Below are positions 5,886-7,991 of a stretch of 7,991 nucleotides of DNA, one piece after another (the stretch's first letter is position 1; each line of letters opens with the position of its first letter). This stretch comes from an uncultured Prevotella sp. Its GTDB lineage: Bacteria; Bacteroidota; Bacteroidia; Bacteroidales; Bacteroidaceae. The notes below the pieces were generated by a model. It ran no database searches. It was not told where the DNA came from and was given only the letters and a program-made list of their open reading frames with translations. The translations under genes and the position numbers were made by a program. Where the stretch lies: contig URLQ01000131.1 of assembly GCA_900548745.1 (NCBI GenBank), forward strand, positions 1 to 7,991. Direction: 5' to 3'.

Positions 5886-5896
5886 CAAACCTTTAA

Positions 5897-6556
5897 TCAT
5901 TCAATACTTTCTATGTCAACGCCATCGAATTTGGTCATGAAGTTTATTATGTTGTCTTGGTATTTGTTGCGCTTGACAGTAAGCTCCATTGATACGGAAT
6001 ATTTTGTTGCCACGGGAGACGATATGTCCTTCATCTCGTAAGACTCAATCTCAACGCCATCGTTACGTAGCCTGTCAAGGATATCCTTTATCTTATCCCT
6101 GTTGCCGGTGCTTATCGTGACGGAGATGTTGCGTGAGCCGATGCGGTGAAGAATGAAATAGATTGTCTCAAGACAGATTAGTACAAGTAGAGTAGAGGTG
6201 ACGGCAAGCATATACATACCAGAGCCGCTGGCAAGACCAATGGCAGACGTAGCCCATAGGCCGGCAGCGGTAGTGAGTCCCTTAATTACGTGTTTCTGGA
6301 AAATTATCGTTCCGGCACCAATGAATCCGATGCCGCTGACCACCTGTGCCGCCACTCGCGCAGGGTCGAGGGTTATCGATTCTCCCAGCACGGAGTCGAA
6401 GCCGTATTGCGACACTATCATGAACAGCGCACTGCCCATAGCGACAAGGAAATGCGTACGCAGTCCAGCCTCCTTTGCACGGTATTCACGTTCAAAACCA
6501 ATCACACCGCCAAGGATGGCAGCGGTGAAAACACGGAATATAAACTCGTATGTCAT
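5897..6556 (-). CDS. MgtC/SapB family inner-membrane protein
   Basis: The 219-residue protein carries the MgtC family signatures: GFEREYRAKEAGLRTH (20-35), SGIGFIGAG (74-82) and IKGLTTAAGLWATSAIGLASG (91-111), within about four to five hydrophobic segments (roughly 5-25, 34-52, 68-88, 93-112 and 114-136). A soluble C-terminal domain (142-219) resembles the ACT-like domain of longer MgtC proteins. The family was first linked to growth in low magnesium and survival in macrophages, but most members outside pathogens have no proven function; MgtC itself is not a magnesium transporter. The start is 2 nt downstream of the HD-protein stop, so the gene is the last of a three-gene operon. No magnesium-responsive leader is apparent, as there is no room for one. 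Confidence 0.92.
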   Translation of the reverse strand: MTYEFIFRVFTAAILGGVIGFEREYRAKEAGLRTHFLVAMGSALFMIVSQYGFDSVLGESITLDPARVAAQVVSGIGFIGAGTIIFQKHVIKGLTTAAGLWATSAIGLASGSGMYMLAVTSTLLVLICLETIYFILHRIGSRNISVTISTGNRDKIKDILDRLRNDGVEIESYEMKDISSPVATKYSVSMELTVKRNKYQDNIINFMTKFDGVDIESIE

Positions 6557-6558
6557 AA

Positions 6559-7098
6559 TTATTCAAACATCTTTTCCCATTGCTTGAACCTTGCCAGTCC
6601 TTCCTCTCCGAACTTGGCAATGCTTTTCTCCGCTTTCTCTACAGACTTCTCTCTGTCGAGGTGGGTCTTTGAAAAGAACTTGTCGGCATAGCATATCACC
6701 TGTTCTTCAAGCGTCTCCGGCAGGAAATCCTGATGGGGTAGGGGCAGGTTCTGGCTCACAATCTCGTTGAGCGACAGTCCGGCGCCAGTATGCCGTTCAC
6801 AGACCCGTGCATGGCGTGGCAGTCCTTCCTGTCTGAGCATTTCAGCTCCGAGGATGCCATGGCAGATATACGGTTCCGTGCCAAAGCATTTTATGCCCGG
6901 TGCATCCGTCTTGATAATACCGATGTCGTGGAGCATTGCAGCCTCTTCGATGAACTCTCTGTCGAGGTTCAGCTCCGGATGTAACGAAACAATCTGCAAC
7001 GCCTTGCGCGCTACAGATTGGCTATGGATAATGAGGATGGTGCGAAGATCACCATCCCCACTATAATATTTGTCAATGATTTTTTTCCAATCAGTCAT
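6559..7098 (-). CDS. HD-domain protein (putative metal-dependent phosphohydrolase)
   Basis: The 179-residue protein is a single HD domain. Likely metal ligands are H25 (IIHSQSVARKAL), H57-D58 in MLHDIGII and D139 in CYADKF, with H80 (CHGILGAEML) and H103 (ERHTG) as further conserved histidines of the HDIG-type subgroup. Such proteins hydrolyse phosphate esters or nucleotides in the cytoplasm; the substrate cannot be predicted. Nothing else is fused to the domain, so it is not a (p)ppGpp synthetase or a cyclic-di-GMP receptor. The ATG overlaps the upstream carboxyltransferase stop by 8 nt (ATGACTGA), and the gene is followed after 2 nt by the MgtC-family gene, which indicates translational coupling. 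Confidence 0.9.
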   Translation of the reverse strand: MTDWKKIIDKYYSGDGDLRTILIIHSQSVARKALQIVSLHPELNLDREFIEEAAMLHDIGIIKTDAPGIKCFGTEPYICHGILGAEMLRQEGLPRHARVCERHTGAGLSLNEIVSQNLPLPHQDFLPETLEEQVICYADKFFSKTHLDREKSVEKAEKSIAKFGEEGLARFKQWEKMFE

Positions 7099-7991
7099 GA
7101 TCTCTTTCTATATATCCGATCACATCGCCACGGTTGATTTTGGAACCCTGCTTTGATGCAATCTCAACAAGCTTGCCTCCGAGGCATGCTGGTACGGCAA
7201 CAAACTGTCCCCATGTAGCCTGAACGTAGCAGAATGTCTCGCCTTCCTTGTATTGCTGTCCGATGTACGGCTCCAATACCGGCATACACTCGCCTTCGCC
7301 CTGGAACTCGAAGAATACCTGTCCCTTAACCGGCGACTTGATAGCGTCAGCCTTTGCGTGCTTGAAAGCAGCAGCCTCCTCTGGAGTCATCTTGCTTCCC
7401 ATCTGAGCGTCCTTAGCCTTCTGCAGGTCAGCGAGCATACGCTTCTTTGCCATACCGCTCTTGAAGTCGCGATACTGCTCTGGGTGCATAGCCAGCTCGA
7501 ACAGTTCCTCGTCGTCCTGTCCGTATTCCCATCCGTTCTCGTCCATTTCCTTCTTGAAGCCTTCGAGGGCGTTAGGGATAAGAGTGTGAGGGTCGGCGTC
7601 GGTGAATTCCTTGCCCTGCTTCTTTGCGAGTTCAACAATCTCGTCGTCGAGTTTTCCTGGCAGCTTACCGCTCTTGCCGAGAATCATACCCCACATGGCA
7701 TCGTCCATCATCACGAAGCGTCCCTTGCCCTGAGCCATTGTCAGGAGGTTCATCAGTGCGATGTTCTTAACATACTGAGAGAAAGGAGTTACCAATGGTG
7801 GGAATCCTACGCGTGGCCATACGTATGCCACCTCGTCGAACAGTTTCACGAGCATCTCGTCGGTAGAATATTCAGCCTTTCCTTTCGAGCGGAGGATAGA
7901 GTTGATAGAACGGTGGATACCAGCGAGGTCAGCCATCATACTGCCCATCATACCTCCTGGCAGTCCGCAGCCGAGGAGTAGAGAGCTCATG
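7091..7991 (-). CDS. OadA/PycB-like carboxyltransferase subunit, C-terminal part, partial (runs off right edge)
   Basis: The frame is open through the right edge, so the catalytic TIM barrel lies outside and the Met at 7990 is probably internal. The 299 residues present match the conserved region after the barrel in oxaloacetate decarboxylase alpha / pyruvate carboxylase B subunits: GLPGGMM near 9-15, then FDEVAYVWPRVGFPPLVTPF and SQYVKNIALMNLL at 51-83. A charged linker follows (about 180-215), then a biotinyl/lipoyl-like domain (about 216-296: AIKSPVKGQ, YKEGETFCYVQ, GGKLVEI, KINRGDVIGYIE). The biotin attachment motif AMKM is replaced by ATWG at 258-261, so there is no lysine to carry biotin at the expected place. 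The full enzyme may use a separate carrier protein. It is the first gene visible of an operon with the HD and MgtC-family genes; its promoter is outside the window. Confidence 0.85.
   Translation of the reverse strand, partial: MSSLLLGCGLPGGMMGSMMADLAGIHRSINSILRSKGKAEYSTDEMLVKLFDEVAYVWPRVGFPPLVTPFSQYVKNIALMNLLTMAQGKGRFVMMDDAMWGMILGKSGKLPGKLDDEIVELAKKQGKEFTDADPHTLIPNALEGFKKEMDENGWEYGQDDEELFELAMHPEQYRDFKSGMAKKRMLADLQKAKDAQMGSKMTPEEAAAFKHAKADAIKSPVKGQVFFEFQGEGECMPVLEPYIGQQYKEGETFCYVQATWGQFVAVPACLGGKLVEIASKQGSKINRGDVIGYIERDHD

Overview
The window looks like a Bacteroidales chromosome, most likely Prevotella or a close relative. Evidence: promoters with the Bacteroidetes -7 box TAnnTTTG and a -33 TTTG/TTG element, AT-rich leaders with weak Shine-Dalgarno sequences, a Bacteroidetes-type tyrosine recombinase, and a UpxY-type NusG paralogue. 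The species call is inference from sequence style only.

Layout. (1) 1-1788, minus strand: an L-rhamnose mutarotase (rhaM), a serine acetyltransferase gene that has lost its catalytic middle through an in-frame deletion, and the 5' part of a THUMP-domain RNA methyltransferase that overlaps it and runs off the left edge. Promoters are visible in front of rhaM and of the acetyltransferase remnant. (2) 1789-2643: the rhaM leader and promoter, then copy A of a roughly 0.48 kb, strongly palindromic non-coding element. (3) 2644-4636, plus strand: a phase-variation cassette made of a tyrosine recombinase, a 149-bp segment bounded by perfect 30-bp inverted repeats and carrying a promoter that points away from the next gene (OFF), a structured leader, and upxY. 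(4) 4637-5896: short interspersed repeats, copy B of the palindromic element, three 22-bp tandem repeats and a possible terminator; no convincing gene. (5) 5897-7991, minus strand: a tightly packed operon of an OadA/PycB-like carboxyltransferase C-terminal part, an HD-domain protein and an MgtC/SapB membrane protein.

How it works together. The central cassette has every part of a DNA-inversion switch. The recombinase would flip the promoter segment; in the flipped state the promoter would drive upxY through a leader of about 250 nt. UpxY proteins are known as antiterminators for capsular polysaccharide operons in Bacteroides, yet no polysaccharide gene follows here. upxY is instead followed by repeats and then by genes on the opposite strand, so this is an orphan switch (acting in trans) or the head of a lost capsule locus. 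The two palindromic elements sit in the same orientation on either side of the cassette, which suggests a genomic island or a region prone to rearrangement.
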